Below, piece by piece: positions 10,622-21,716 of a stretch of DNA of 64,000 bases. The notes under the pieces are model-generated. The model was not told the origin of the DNA. It was given only the letters and a program-made list of their open reading frames with translations, and ran no database searches. Both the position numbers and the translations under genes were made by a program. The stretch covers positions 26,474,843 to 26,538,842 of the forward strand of contig CM033404.1 in NCBI GenBank assembly GCA_019426215.1, given 5' to 3'. Each line of letters opens with the position of its first letter. The stretch's first letter is position 1. This DNA is from Buddleja alternifolia. Lineage: Eukaryota; Streptophyta; Magnoliopsida; Lamiales; Scrophulariaceae.

Positions 10622-12597
10622 TTCCAAAATATATTTTGATCAGTGCTTTGGTGAATAGGTTTGCTACGTTTTTCGATGAGTCGACTCGCTACTTGAACGT
10701 CACTGCTACCAATTATGTCCTTGATCAGATGATATCGTCTAAGGATGTGCTTGGATTTCTGGTGAGACCTCGGCTCTTTTGGTAGAGCTATGACTCCATT
10801 GTTATCACAGTACATCACTACAGGATTTTCAATGGATGGAACTACATCCAGCTCCTGGATAAAGTTCCGCATCTAAACAGCCTCCTTTGATGCTTCAGCA
10901 GCAACTATATACTCAGCTTCTATGGTGGAGTCAGTTGTTGGCTCCTGCTTGGAGCTTTTCCAGCTCACTGCTCCTCCATTGAGTAAAAACGCATAACCTG
11001 ATATCGATTTGAAGTCATCTATGTCTGACTGAAAACTAGAGTTTGTATACACTCCAATTCCAATTCTCCTACGCCATATACTAAGAAGAGATCCTTAGTA
11101 CATCTCAAGTACTTCAGCATCGTCTTCAGAGCGGTCCAATGGACGCTTGTCACACTAAGTGCATAAGCCACATCGGATCTTGTACATAACATAGCATACA
11201 TAATGCTCACTTTTGCCGATGCATAGGGTACTGGTGACATATTCTCTCTTTCCTCTAGCGTCTTAGGGGACATAGACTTGGAAAGAGAGATTCCATGTCT
11301 CACAGGTTGTAATTCTCTCTTGGATTCCTCCATTTTGAACCTCGTCAAAACTCTTTCTATGTACTTAGATTGGGAGAGTCCCAGCAACCTATTATCTCCG
11401 CCTCAATGTATTTTCATACCAAGAACATAGGATGCTTCTTTCATATTTTTCATGGAAAATTGGGTCGACAACCAACCCTTTATTGATTGTAACATTCCTA
11501 CATCATTTCCAATGAGTAGAATGTCATCAACACAGAGTACTAAAAAACTTATGGCTCTCCCGCCAACCTTTTGTACACACACGGATGATTACCATTTCTA
11601 ATGTATCCGTATCCTTTAACGGCTTCGTCAAATCTCAGGTTTCATTTTCTGGAAGCCTGTTTTAGACCATAAATAGATCTTTGCAGGTTGCACACTTTGT
11701 GCTCGCTCCCACTAGATGTGAAGCCCTCTGGTTGTTCGATATAGATTTCCTCATCTATGTTACCATTCAGGAAAGCCGTTTTCACATCCATCTGCCAAAT
11801 CTCATAATTGAGAGGAGTAAATATAGCCAAAAGTATCCTTATGGACTTGGTCATCGCCACTGGCAAAAAAGTCTCCTCATAGTTAATCCCTTGCCTTTGA
11901 GTCTAACCTTTCGCCACTAAGTGAGCTTTAAGGTGGTAACCTTTCCATCTACTCCAAACTTTCGTTTGTACAACCACTTACAAATGATGGCCTTAATGCC
12001 TGGTGGTGGGTCTACCAAGGTCCAAACCTTGTTGGAGTACATGGATTCCATAGTTTCTAACCATTTTTCCGAGTCTTTATCGGGCGTTGCCTCCCTATAC
12101 GATCTCATATCTTCATCCAATGGGAGGCCCTCCTTATTACCTTTTAGTAAAGGACCATAATACCTCTCAAGTTGTCCCGGGACCCTTTCAGATCTTCTTG
12201 AAGGTGGAACTTGTGTACTTTCAGTTTGCGGTTCATTATGACTCTCTTGTATTGCTTGTGGTGTTTGTGTTTCTTGAGTTTTCTCAAGTTCTATTACTCT
12301 TTCTACTTCTTCATTAAAGATTTCCTTCTCAAAGAATACAGTTTGCCTTGAAATAATAACCTTTTGGTCCAAGAGGTAATAGGAAGAGTACCCATAGGAC
12401 TCCTTAGGATAACCCAAAAACCTACATAAGATAGATATAGATTCTGGCTTATCTTCCACTTGCTGCTTAACATAAGCAGCAGACCCCCATATTCTCAGAT
12501 ACTCATATGTGGGTGGTCTACTGTACCACATCTTATATGGTACTTCAGGAACACTTTTTGACGACAACTTATTCAATAGGTAATCCGCCATCTGGAG
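10622..12597 (-). pseudogene. copia pol fragment: integrase C-terminus, reverse transcriptase, RNase H
   Basis: Minus-strand translation begins with YLLNKLSSKSVPEVPYKMW (integrase C-terminal part), then the linker with RRSERVP, then RT with WQMDVKTAFLNGNIDEEIY (motif A Asp), a CVDDILL in place of the usual YVDD (Tyr to Cys), SIYGLKQASRK, and RNase H with YCDNNGVIALPKEPRSHQKS. The final codons near 10625 read NVANLFTKALIK, the usual C-terminus. Stops and frameshifts occur at several points (near 11920, 11640, 11390 and 10860), so it cannot make an active enzyme. Confidence 0.85.
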
Positions 12598-14156
12598 TGT
12601 TGGGTTTTGTCGCACCATGCGCAGTAGAAATAAAACAGAGACGAATCCCAATCCATGGACCATTCCGGGGATTTATGAGTTTTAACAGAAAACAAAGAAG
12701 AGAAACGCGAAAACAATTTACCTTTCTTTTTTGGTGGGAGTTATCGATCTTTGCGCAACAGCAACTTCAAGCTCCTGCCTCTAGATACGCAGATGAAAGA
12801 TTGGGAAAACTCCTCTTTTTCTTCCTTGAAGACGACGGCTAGTCAGAGTAGAGAGGGAGAGATTTTTCACGTATGTTTTTTGTAGGGTTGTCTGATAATG
12901 ATTGTCTAAGATGAGCTTAGGAATTTTATAAAATCTCAAGCCCATCTTTGACTGCCACACGCCTATGGGCTTATAATTAGGCTAAGTTGACTTTCAACTT
13001 AGTTCAATATTAAATTGATTATCTAGCCCAACTAAATAATCTATTAAACAATCACATAATTAATCTAATTAATTATTTTCCTAGTAGACAATCAAATAAA
13101 TAAATCTAATTAATTATTTTATAAATTAATCTAATTAATTAAATGAAATTAATTTTAATTAATTAATCTAATTAATTAATTAACCCTTAGATGTTGAAAT
13201 TCGTTTATCATATAACGAATTACCAAAACATCCTTTCAGAAGAAACAACGGAAGCTTTTCCTTCTTTTATCCTTGAAAGTGTGACTCTCTAGGTTCGTCT
13301 CAATTGGCAATGAGAGGAAACCAAAGATGTGGCCCGCGGGTGTCACCTAGCAATTCCCGTGGGCCCACATCGAAACCCAATTGAGAACGAAATAATAGGA
13401 TCATTACAAACCTTTCCAGTCATGAATACCATATGAGTAAAAGCCCTTCACTGTTATATCCAATCGAGTGAGAGTAATGGAATGTGTCAAACTCACAGAA
13501 CTCGATGTAAACCATAATACTATGAAATTACCAAACTACCCTCTGTGTACCATACGAGATAGTTTGTATGATTTGGCCAAAGACTTGTCATTTCATATAC
13601 TCATGGTCTCAAAGGACATAAACTCATTTACTACTCAAGACAGTGAATTTCATCTTGGTAATCATCGAACAACTGCTACTTGCCCACTGATACTGCACTT
13701 CGAGGTTGACCCCACCAATGGGTGAATTGGATCTAATTACTCTAATAACAAATTCAGTGTCACAAGTACATTGTTCGTGATTCCTCAGGTCTAAGGCTCA
13801 CGCATACTATCATGATTAGTAATCCTTCCATTGACAATCACCGAGAAAATACCCATGTGACAGGATTACGGCGAGCTGTGTTCGAATAAATCAATTCCAA
13901 TGATATATCTATGTTATGAGCTCCCACCATTGCATAGTGATCCTCACTACTGCGTAGTGACCGATTGACACCCCTTGTCAAAGCTCATATCATACAAGTC
14001 CAGTCTTTATGCCCAATTAAGACTCTTTGACCTGCGAACTCATTTTATGTAATCTAATACTTCTAGTGTCCCTCTCCTCATACTCAACGAGTAGAAGGTT
14101 TCTCCAGACTACATTTGGACTATAATATATATGAGTGTGTGCACGGTCCCAACATA
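12598..14156 (-). repeat. 5' LTR of older copia element (1559 bp)
   Basis: Plus-strand edges are TGTTGGGTTTTGTCG and GGTCCCAACA, so in element orientation TGTTGGGACC...AAACCCAACA. It is homologous in part to 46248-48008 (shared stretch around TTTGGTTTCCTCTCATTGCC). It contains AT-rich runs of AATTAATT around 13000-13190 and a strong hairpin at 13326-13371. No target duplication can be seen: TGGAG on the left does not match TAATT on the right. Confidence 0.75.
13326..13371. other. long hairpin in copia LTR
   Basis: Arms 13326-13340 (GATGTGGCCCGCGGG) and 13356-13371 pair over about 15 positions with one bulge and a 15-base loop. The homologous site in the LTR at 46248 also forms a stem, of different sequence (47142-47149 with 47172-47179). 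Confidence 0.6.
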
Positions 14157-16500
14157 ATTATATATATGATCGGCTGACAATACATAAGCTTATGTATAGC
14201 ACATTTGTAGGACAATTTATCAAAAAGGGAACACATACAAAGAAAATACCAAAGACCAAAGACCAAAGAGAAGTCAACTCCTACAGTTAATTTCATTTGT
14301 TCCAAGTGCTATAATCATAAATAGAACAGAAAATAAATTACTTATGTTATAGTTGTGAGTTAATTGATCTTATTTATAATCTTCTAACTTTCTAGTTTTT
14401 TTCATTTTTACTACATCACAACGTATGTTTGTATAAATAATTAACTTATCTTATTACATAACTAATATTAAATATATAGTATAAAATTGAATTTAAAAGC
14501 TAATTTTTAATTTATAAAAATTAAATATTTGCTAAAATATATTATAAATGACTAAAAAACTCTATGGATATGTAAAACAATGAAAAAGAGTGTTTCAGTT
14601 GGATCTGTGACTCTAATTATTTTACTAAAAAAAATTATTTTTCTTAAAGAATTAGTAACCCGTTTTTCATAATCTAACAATTTTCAAAATTGGTACAATC
14701 GAAAATAATTTCTAAAACATATTTATTTGTTCAGTCCGAGTCTAAGTAGATCTGATTTTGATGTATTAAAAACGATAGAATAGTCCACTGTAAAAAAAAA
14801 AAAACACCAATAACATACAGATAACTTATTCGGAATATAACTACAATTTTATTTAAAAAAACTTGAAATTGAAAACTGATATACCATGATTAGAAGAAAT
14901 CAGGTTCAAAAGAAAATAACATTTTTCGGTTATCATGTTGTTACGTCTCCATTTATGCATTATGTTTTGCACATGTAAGACATGTATTTATATTATAAAT
15001 TCACAACCAATTTATGAGTAATGCAAACCTAATAAGACATCATATGGAAAAGTTACAATTTTATAATATTAACATTTTGGACAACTCTGTGTTTTTGGTA
15101 TTTGAAAATCTGAAGTTCAAAACTGTTGATTCTTAGTACATTTGCATTGCATAATACATATATTGTCACATTTGGAGTTGTTTGAAAAATTGTACTTCAA
15201 AGTTGGTATTTTGTTAACTATTAGTATACTTTCGTTTAGATTACATTTAAGCAATCATTGATTTAATTTTACAAAAAGTTATACCAATAGAAATAGTTTT
15301 ACGTCTAATAATTAGTTTTTGATAATTCAATTATTGATTTAATTTTTACAAAAAGTTATACCAATAGAAATAGTTTTACGTCTAATAATTAGCTTTTAAT
15401 AATTCAAGTATTGATTTAATTTTTACAAAAAATTATACCAATAGAAATAGTTTTACTTCTAATAATAGTTTGTAATAGAATGAATGTTTTTATAGTGTCT
15501 ATTAGTTTTGATAATTTTTCATATCTAATATGTTAATTTAGTCACTTCTTTAGAAATACGCTTGATTATGTTGAAAAATAATTCAAAATAGTTTAGATAG
15601 TTCACAATTTAAAAGTGATATATATATATATATATGTATTACATATCTAGAAAATAAAACTTCAAAATCGTCTTAATTTCAGTTGCATAAGTAAAAGAAT
15701 AGTGAACTTCTAATTTTTTGAATCTTTGCTACATTTCCAATATGATGTACATGAAAAAAAAAAAGATTTTTCCTGTGATATTTGAATATAGTTTCAATGA
15801 TATTGATTAATCTATTTATAAATTTATTTTTGATCATTGTTTCTAAAGAGTGATCTAAACCAAATCATTCTTCAAAGAAATACAATGAATTTAAATTTGA
15901 TACTCAGTTGAATTATGAGGTAGGTTCTTCTAATATTCAATGATTTAGTTTCTTTAAATATTTTATTCAAATATTTGTATTGGTTGATGTTTTTTCATTT
16001 TATTGACTTCAAGTATTTCAAATGTTCGTTAAACAGTTATAGTTTTCACATGATTTCTGAAAGTTTATGTATTTTACCCTACATATTTATGAAAATAAAT
16101 CATCCGTGTTAATAAAACAATATCTATTTAGAATATAACTAGCACCAAAAAATGCTAGCTATAGAATTGATAATACAATTATAAAAAGAATGATGTTAAT
16201 ATATGAAAATGAAAAATTATATTATTATTATTATTATTGTTGTTGTTATTATTTTATGCATTGCGCACTACTTTTTACGTACAACATACATAATTTTTAC
16301 TTTTATATTTTTATATATAAAGCTTAATTTTATAAATGAACAATGTACATTCGATAGTTGGAAATCAAACGAAAAGGAAACTATTATCTAGCCCAACCTA
16401 CTGGATAAGGTTCAAAATAGGGACATGTTGAATGGAAGAAACATGCTACAATTGCTTTAGAAAATAGAAAAAGAAACAAAAGAGAGACAAAAAAGAAGTA
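14157..16500. other. AT-rich non-coding DNA
   Basis: No ORF with recognisable homology. It holds a (TA)n run near 15620, a trinucleotide ATT/GTT run near 16222-16252 and the 76-bp tandem repeat listed separately. Nothing else supportable is seen. Confidence 0.6.
15257..15480. repeat. tandem repeat, three units of about 76 bp
   Basis: Units start at 15257, 15333 and 15410 with ATTGATTTAATTTT, and each contains TATACCAATAGAAATAGTTT. The third is the most diverged. Confidence 0.8.
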
Positions 16501-16503
16501 AAA

Positions 16504-17036
16504 TGTCACGCCCCAGCCCCGCTATCCCTTTGGACGCGATGCGTGCGCCTGAACGCGGGGGACAACTAAAAGCGGGGCTTCAGAATCCTCCCCCCTTCCT
16601 TAGGACAAAACGTCCTCATCCTCCAGTGATGTTGTCAAGGACCAGTCACCAGGCATTGGGAATCTAGCGGTGGCTCCTACGGACTCTAGCGGTGGCTCCT
16701 ACAGACATAGATAGTGGCTCCGATGCGCGTATCACTTTGCACCGTAGCCTCAAGAGGTGGCTCCTGCAACGTGTAGAACTTTGCCCCATATAGCACTTAG
16801 CTCCTAAAATTTTGGCAGGCGAACGACTATGATATCATTTGTTACCCCTCGGACCTGTGAGTCCGTTGGACGAGATGAGTGCCTTCAGACCCACTGAGCA
16901 TAACATTGAGTTCGACATTTAAATCATGACTGGAAATTGATATCCATTGTTACAGTTGAGTTCCTAAGCAACTATTTATAAACTATTCCATTGTTCTATT
17001 TTTATCCCATGTGAGACAAGTGAAAGCGGGGCTTCA
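16504..17036 (+). mobile_element. decayed retrozyme-like repeat with hammerhead-like motifs
   Basis: Two related segments about 335 bases apart: near 16505-16585 and 16830-17036. Both have a GTCAC/GTTAC start, then a core with TTGGACGCGATG or TTGGACGAGATG, and both end in AAAGCGGGGCTTCA. The second copy has CCTGTGAGTCC-GTT-GGACGAGAT, which is one deletion and a few transitions away from a hammerhead core (CTGATGAG...GAAA). Plant retrozymes are short non-autonomous LTR elements with a hammerhead in each LTR. The spacing is short for an intact retrozyme and no primer site is seen, so this would be a deleted relic. Confidence 0.45.
16836..16886 (+). ncRNA. degenerate hammerhead ribozyme-like sequence
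   Basis: Stem II is visible as GTCC/GGAC closed by GTT. The conserved CTGATGAG box is CTGTGAG (one base lost), the GAAA box is GAGA, and the cleavage triplet would be GTT rather than GTC. These changes would abolish cleavage. The call rests on the order and spacing of the three boxes only. Confidence 0.4.
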
Positions 17037-17386
17037 CATAAAAGACTACATAAATATCCAATTTTTGAGCGATAATGAAGAGATAATTTCAATTTCAGGC
17101 ACACATAGAAATCAAAGATTGGAAAGAAGAAGGGAGCATCAGATCATAAAACAAATAAGATTAAGAACAAATGAAGTATGAGTTTTACATGAGAATATAT
17201 TTATTTACTTTAATATATATGATTTGACTTTTAAATAAATTTAGTTTTTTATGTATTGATTTATTTTTTTAAGTCAATGAATATTCAATTTTTCAAATAA
17301 TTATACTTCATCAAATAACAATTCACTTATTTAAATTATTATTGATGTTTTGAAAATTTAAAATTTTCAAATTGCACAATTTATAT
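17037..17386. other. AT-rich spacer, nothing recognised
   Basis: Non-coding AT-rich sequence between the retrozyme-like patch and the solo LTR; no feature supported. Confidence 0.5.
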
Positions 17387-17391
17387 ACATG

Positions 17392-18878
17392 TGGTGGTCC
17401 CAAGTGGCATACGAAAGGGTCTAGAAGGGGGGGGGGGGGGTTGAATAGACCTTGAAGTCTTTTTCGACTTCAAAAATTTCGTATCATTTTTAAAGATTTG
17501 AACGCTTAGAAGCTGAGCACTTGGGTCAGGCGCTTCAGTAAAGATAACTTAGACTTAGTGATTTTTGCAATTTACCAAAGTAGGGTAATGCCTAGATCAC
17601 TTAATCAAGGTTAACACAGCGGAAATGATTTTTAGCGTTCGATTGGTTAATTAATTGCTTTGCAATTAGCTTGTCTTTTTCAAAAAATATAATGTAAATC
17701 AAGACAATAATTAAAGTAAATGACACAAGAAATTGTAAGGTTCACTGGGTGATGTAATCCCAGCTACGTCCTTCTTCTCCTTTTTCACTTGGAGGAATTT
17801 ACTAGGATGATTATCTAAGAATCACACAGAATCTTCTACAAGATAGTAAAGGATGAAAAAGATCTCGGGCTCCTTGATCACACAGATTTCAGCACCAATG
17901 AAGATCGTCTTCTACAAGCTTCTCTCACTCAAAAATACTGCCTTTAAGGGGTTTCAACTTCTTTCTCACTCAGATGAAAGGTTGAAGGTTTATCAAAAGG
18001 TTTTGTTTATTTTTGGGAAGATCAAACAACTTAGAATATCTCAATAGGAATTTAGATTTCTTCTTTGGAAGAGGTTTGAGATATTTGTGACTGTCTGGAA
18101 TATAGATGAAAAGCTTGAAGGAATTTTAGCTATGGAGTTTCTAAGCTTTTTCTTGTGCAGGTACGTAAATTTCTCTTATAATATTATGTACCATTCTATT
18201 GGGGTTTGCTGAAGGTAAGGTATTTATAGGCAATTCTTGGAATCTGTCCGTTGGAAACATGTGGGAGCGTGTCTTTCACGCGTCGTGTGATTCTACCTAA
18301 AACCTGACATTCCTGAAAATCTGCTGGTACCGATTGGATGGGAGCAGCTATAAACTCTGGAGTTCTGACAGTCTAGTAAAAAAGGTGGCTTGTCCACAAG
18401 TTACAGTGGCTTATCACATTTAATGCTCTTACCAGGCATTTAATGCATTTGAATTTATTTTTCGTTGGAAATAAATGTCCGTTGAATGATTGCATTTAAG
18501 TCCTTCATGACTTGAGGATTTAATTCAGGTGAATCTGAAACTGATCGCTAGAATGATTTGAGCGCTTGATCCATAAATCCTGAAATAGTCCTTTAGTGTT
18601 TGACGGACGCTAAGAACAAAACTTCATCTTCAGTTGACTTCAGACGCTGATTTTCAACTTCTTCTCTAATAGACTCACCTAGAATTCTATTAGCGATTCG
18701 GTATCTAATACTTAGTCTAAAATATATAAAGATAAAAATTACAAGCCTAATCAAAAATTACATACTCTTAAACGCTTATACAAAGATCTATCAAAACAGA
18801 AACTTAAATTGTATTTGGGTTCTAACATAAAATCATATTTTGTCATCATCAAAATATCTAACATGAAATTTTCTAACA
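17392..18878 (-). repeat. solo LTR of the Sirevirus-like family (1487 bp)
   Basis: Plus-strand edges TGGTGGTCCCAAG and TTTCTAACA match the family LTR in minus orientation. It is flanked by the 5-bp duplication ACATG (17387-17391 and 18879-18883) with no internal region, the signature of LTR-LTR recombination after insertion. TATA box on the minus strand at 18221-18228. A run of about 14 G lies near the U5 end (17428-17441). Confidence 0.93.
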
Positions 18879-19774
18879 ACATGAATTATTTTAATGAGGT
18901 CATACGATTCACGTGCAACTCAAGTGTCATTTACTAGTTATCAAAAAAGAAAACCTTTCCAGAAAACTTACTTTTAATGCATTAATTCATGCCAAAAGAT
19001 CGAATAAAAACATAAAGCAAAATATTAAGTGGCTAGCTGTGTGCTATTTTTAAATAAAAATAATATATATATTTTTTTTAACTTGAGAGGACAAAAAACG
19101 TGCAGAGTAGCTAGGTGGGTATCCCACCAAAAAAGTCTTGTACATAACCATTACGTCACGCTCGTAAGAATGCTCGTTACATGCTCCCTCCATCCTAAAA
19201 TAAAAATAAAAATTATATATACCACCATTTTTTTTTTATTTTTTCATCGATTCTTAATATGGTAAGATATCTATGTTTTTTGGTAAACATAAATTACGAA
19301 AAGTAAATCAAAATGCAATATTGCATTCAATTCTTACCAAAAATTGAAAAAAATGATGAACAATAACTAGTGATATATAACATTAGTCAAATGAAAAATA
19401 CCCTCATATTGCATTTGTTTGTCTCAGAATATTTGTTCCATACTCTAAAGAAGGCATTTTTCGCTTATGTAGTGCCTATTATGCCCTTCCATGTAATTTT
19501 ATGAGATATAAACTATATAATTATTTCCATAATACAATAATTTTAAATTGGAACGAGATTTTATATATAGACCAAAATTAAACATAAAAAATTTTAATTT
19601 ACAAAAAATTCAAGGCAATAATAAAATCTAATAAATGTTAAATATTCAAAATCATTTCCATAATTTAAGATGGAATTTCATAGCTATAAAGATTGGGGAA
19701 TGATATTAGCACTCCACAAATTACTATAAGAGCTCCAAATTTAATTTTTAAACTTAAATATAACATGAATACCC

Positions 19775-20028
19775 TTACATCTCAAAACTACTTTTATACA
19801 ATCAAAACAAACCATTATCTTATTATAAACATTTTTTTCACTATTTTGAATTAAAATCAATTAATTAAAATATAAATCAGAATATTTAATTAAAATGAAA
19901 ACATTACATCTCAAATCTACATTTATACAATCAAAACAAACCATTATCTTATTATAAATTTTATTCACTAATTTGAATTAAAATTAATTAATTAAAATAT
20001 AAATCAGCATATTTAATTAAAATGAAGA
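19775..20028. repeat. direct duplication, two units of about 128 bp
   Basis: Both units contain TACATCTCAAA, ATACAATCAAAACAAACC and TTAATTAAAATATAAATCAG in the same order; the second unit has a short deletion. Confidence 0.8.
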
Positions 20029-20499
20029 GCATCATTGAAAACAATAAAGTAATACCATTTAAAATTTGATCTTGGAAATTGTAATATAAAGGAAAAAAGA
20101 AAAAAAAAATAAACATCATTAATTCACATCACTCACTCTATATTAATTTATAGTAAACACATTTATAAGTTTGTTCGATCAATACGTTTAATTCGTCAAT
20201 ACAATTATGCATAAATAAGCAATATAAATTAATTATCACCTGTGTCAAACAAAAATATAATAATGCTAGAAATAGTAAGCAATTTTTTCTATAACATGCA
20301 TGTAAATAGATCATGAGTTCATATTTGAATACACCAAAAATAAAAATAAAAAAATTCATTCTTTACCAGTGTTGATGAATTATTTTTGCATGTACAAAAA
20401 AATATGTTTTACAATATTATGCTATTCCTAAATATATGTTTTTGACACAATTATTTAGATAAATTAAAAAGAGATCTTATTCTTTTTTTAATCTATATC

Positions 20500-20790
20500 A
20501 AGGAGAAAAATGCAAAATTAGTCCTGTAACTATAGGGTGGTAGCAAATGTAGTCCCATATTTTGTGTTAGTGGCAATTGTGGTCCTGTATCTCCAAAAAA
20601 CATCACAATTTGAGGACAAATTTTGCCGGAAATTTTCAATTTGGCCTGAAGTGCTGACGTGTCACGCATGTGGGTAAATAAATTTGGGGATTTTTCAATT
20701 GCTGCCGGATTTTGTACGCATGGCCAAAGGGGCTGGATGACATGAGAGTAACTTGACAAATAGGACGCCACGTCAGACCATTTTGGAGGG
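20500..20790. repeat. unclassified repeat-like block with inverted TGACGTG motif
   Basis: A moderately GC-richer block beginning GGAGAAAAATGCAAAATTAG. It contains TGACGTG near 20656 and its inverted match CACGTCA near 20770. The open frames through it are not protein-like. This wording of sequence is common in dispersed plant repeats, but I cannot name the family. Confidence 0.35.
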
Positions 20791-21342
20791 AAAAACAGCA
20801 TAAAAAATTATAATTTTTATATTCCAAACAATTATATATTAATTAACATTTAAATTTGATGTGGTTCGGATTTTCACACCAAGAAAATCGGAGAACCAAA
20901 CAAGGTCTTCGATTGATTGTTGTAATTAATATATCTAAACTCTTAATTCATACTCAAATAATAAGTCTTGAAAACTCGAAATGTGTAGAGGAAAATGAGA
21001 AAGAATGACTTCTTTATAGATTTTGAACATTCAAGAACATAAACCCTAATTTTTGTAGTGTTTCCTCTAACAATACATAAATTGAAAAAATAATACTTTT
21101 GTTACCAAAATTGAAGTCAAAACCTATATATAAAGGCCTAGTGGCCGATTTTACTAGGGTTTGGGGAGTCTTGGATTGCTTCCAACTTGTTCTCGGATAT
21201 TGAGGGATATGATGAGCTATATCCCTCTTTTTAGGATTTGGTAGTTTAGGATAAGATTTACCCAAATATCCATTTATTTGAGCTTTCTCATAAACATTTC
21301 CATGAGCTTCCCTTTGGGCTTTCCTCTTAGCATCCTTTCAAG

Positions 21343-21347
21343 CATAT
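21343..21347. other. target-site duplication of element B, left copy (CATAT)
   Basis: CATAT directly precedes TGTTAGG of the left LTR and recurs directly after the right LTR at 39910-39914. Confidence 0.9.
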
Positions 21348-21504
21348 TGTTAGGAAAATTTCTTGTTAGATATTTTGGTGATGACAATTAGGATTCTATG
21401 TTAAACCCCAAAATATGTAAGTTTGATTTTATTAGAAATCACGTATAGGCTTTGAGCGTTAGATTTGTAATAGGCTTTATAGGCTTTGTTTTATTTTTAT
21501 TCTA
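21348..21504 (+). repeat. truncated 5' LTR of element B
   Basis: Matches the first 157 bases of the 3' LTR at 38399 until TTATTCTA, where the match stops abruptly and unrelated sequence follows. About 1.35 kb of LTR and the primer-binding site are missing. Confidence 0.88.
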
Positions 21505-21716
21505 AAAACATTCATGGATGAGATTCAATAACTTTACACATGTCTAAATCCTACTGAGAGGAGAGAACACAAGTTTCAAAATTTTCTTATTGTGTCATTT
21601 AAAACATAACTTTTGCTGAAAAATCATTTACTTTCCCTCAAATTATTTGCGAAATTACTCTCTTTCTCTCTCTCTCTCAAAGCAAATCTCAGTTCATTTC
21701 CTTTCAAACAATTCAA

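Larger units (their letters stand above)
10622..14156 (-). mobile_element. older Ty1/copia element: 5' LTR plus truncated pol
   Basis: Minus-strand LTR (14156-12598) followed directly by pol from integrase C-terminus to the end of RNase H. The primer site, gag, protease and integrase core are missing, and the 3' end was broken off by element A. The LTR is related to that of the copia element at 46248-59274. Confidence 0.78.
18884..21342. other. AT-rich non-coding DNA left of element B
   Basis: No gene recognised. Contains a 128-bp duplication (19775-20028) and a non-coding repeat-like block (20500-20790). The last 500 bases have a TATATAAAG-like motif near 21125 and may be the remnant of an LTR, which I cannot assign. 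Confidence 0.5.

Noticed and set aside
12598..14156. Independent solo LTR inserted into copia pol
   Set aside because: No matching 5-bp duplication (TGGAG against TAATT), and the orientation agrees with the pol fragment, so a deleted element is simpler.
16504..17036. Cassandra-type element with 5S rRNA-like promoter
   Set aside because: No 5S internal control region can be seen; the hammerhead-like order fits better.
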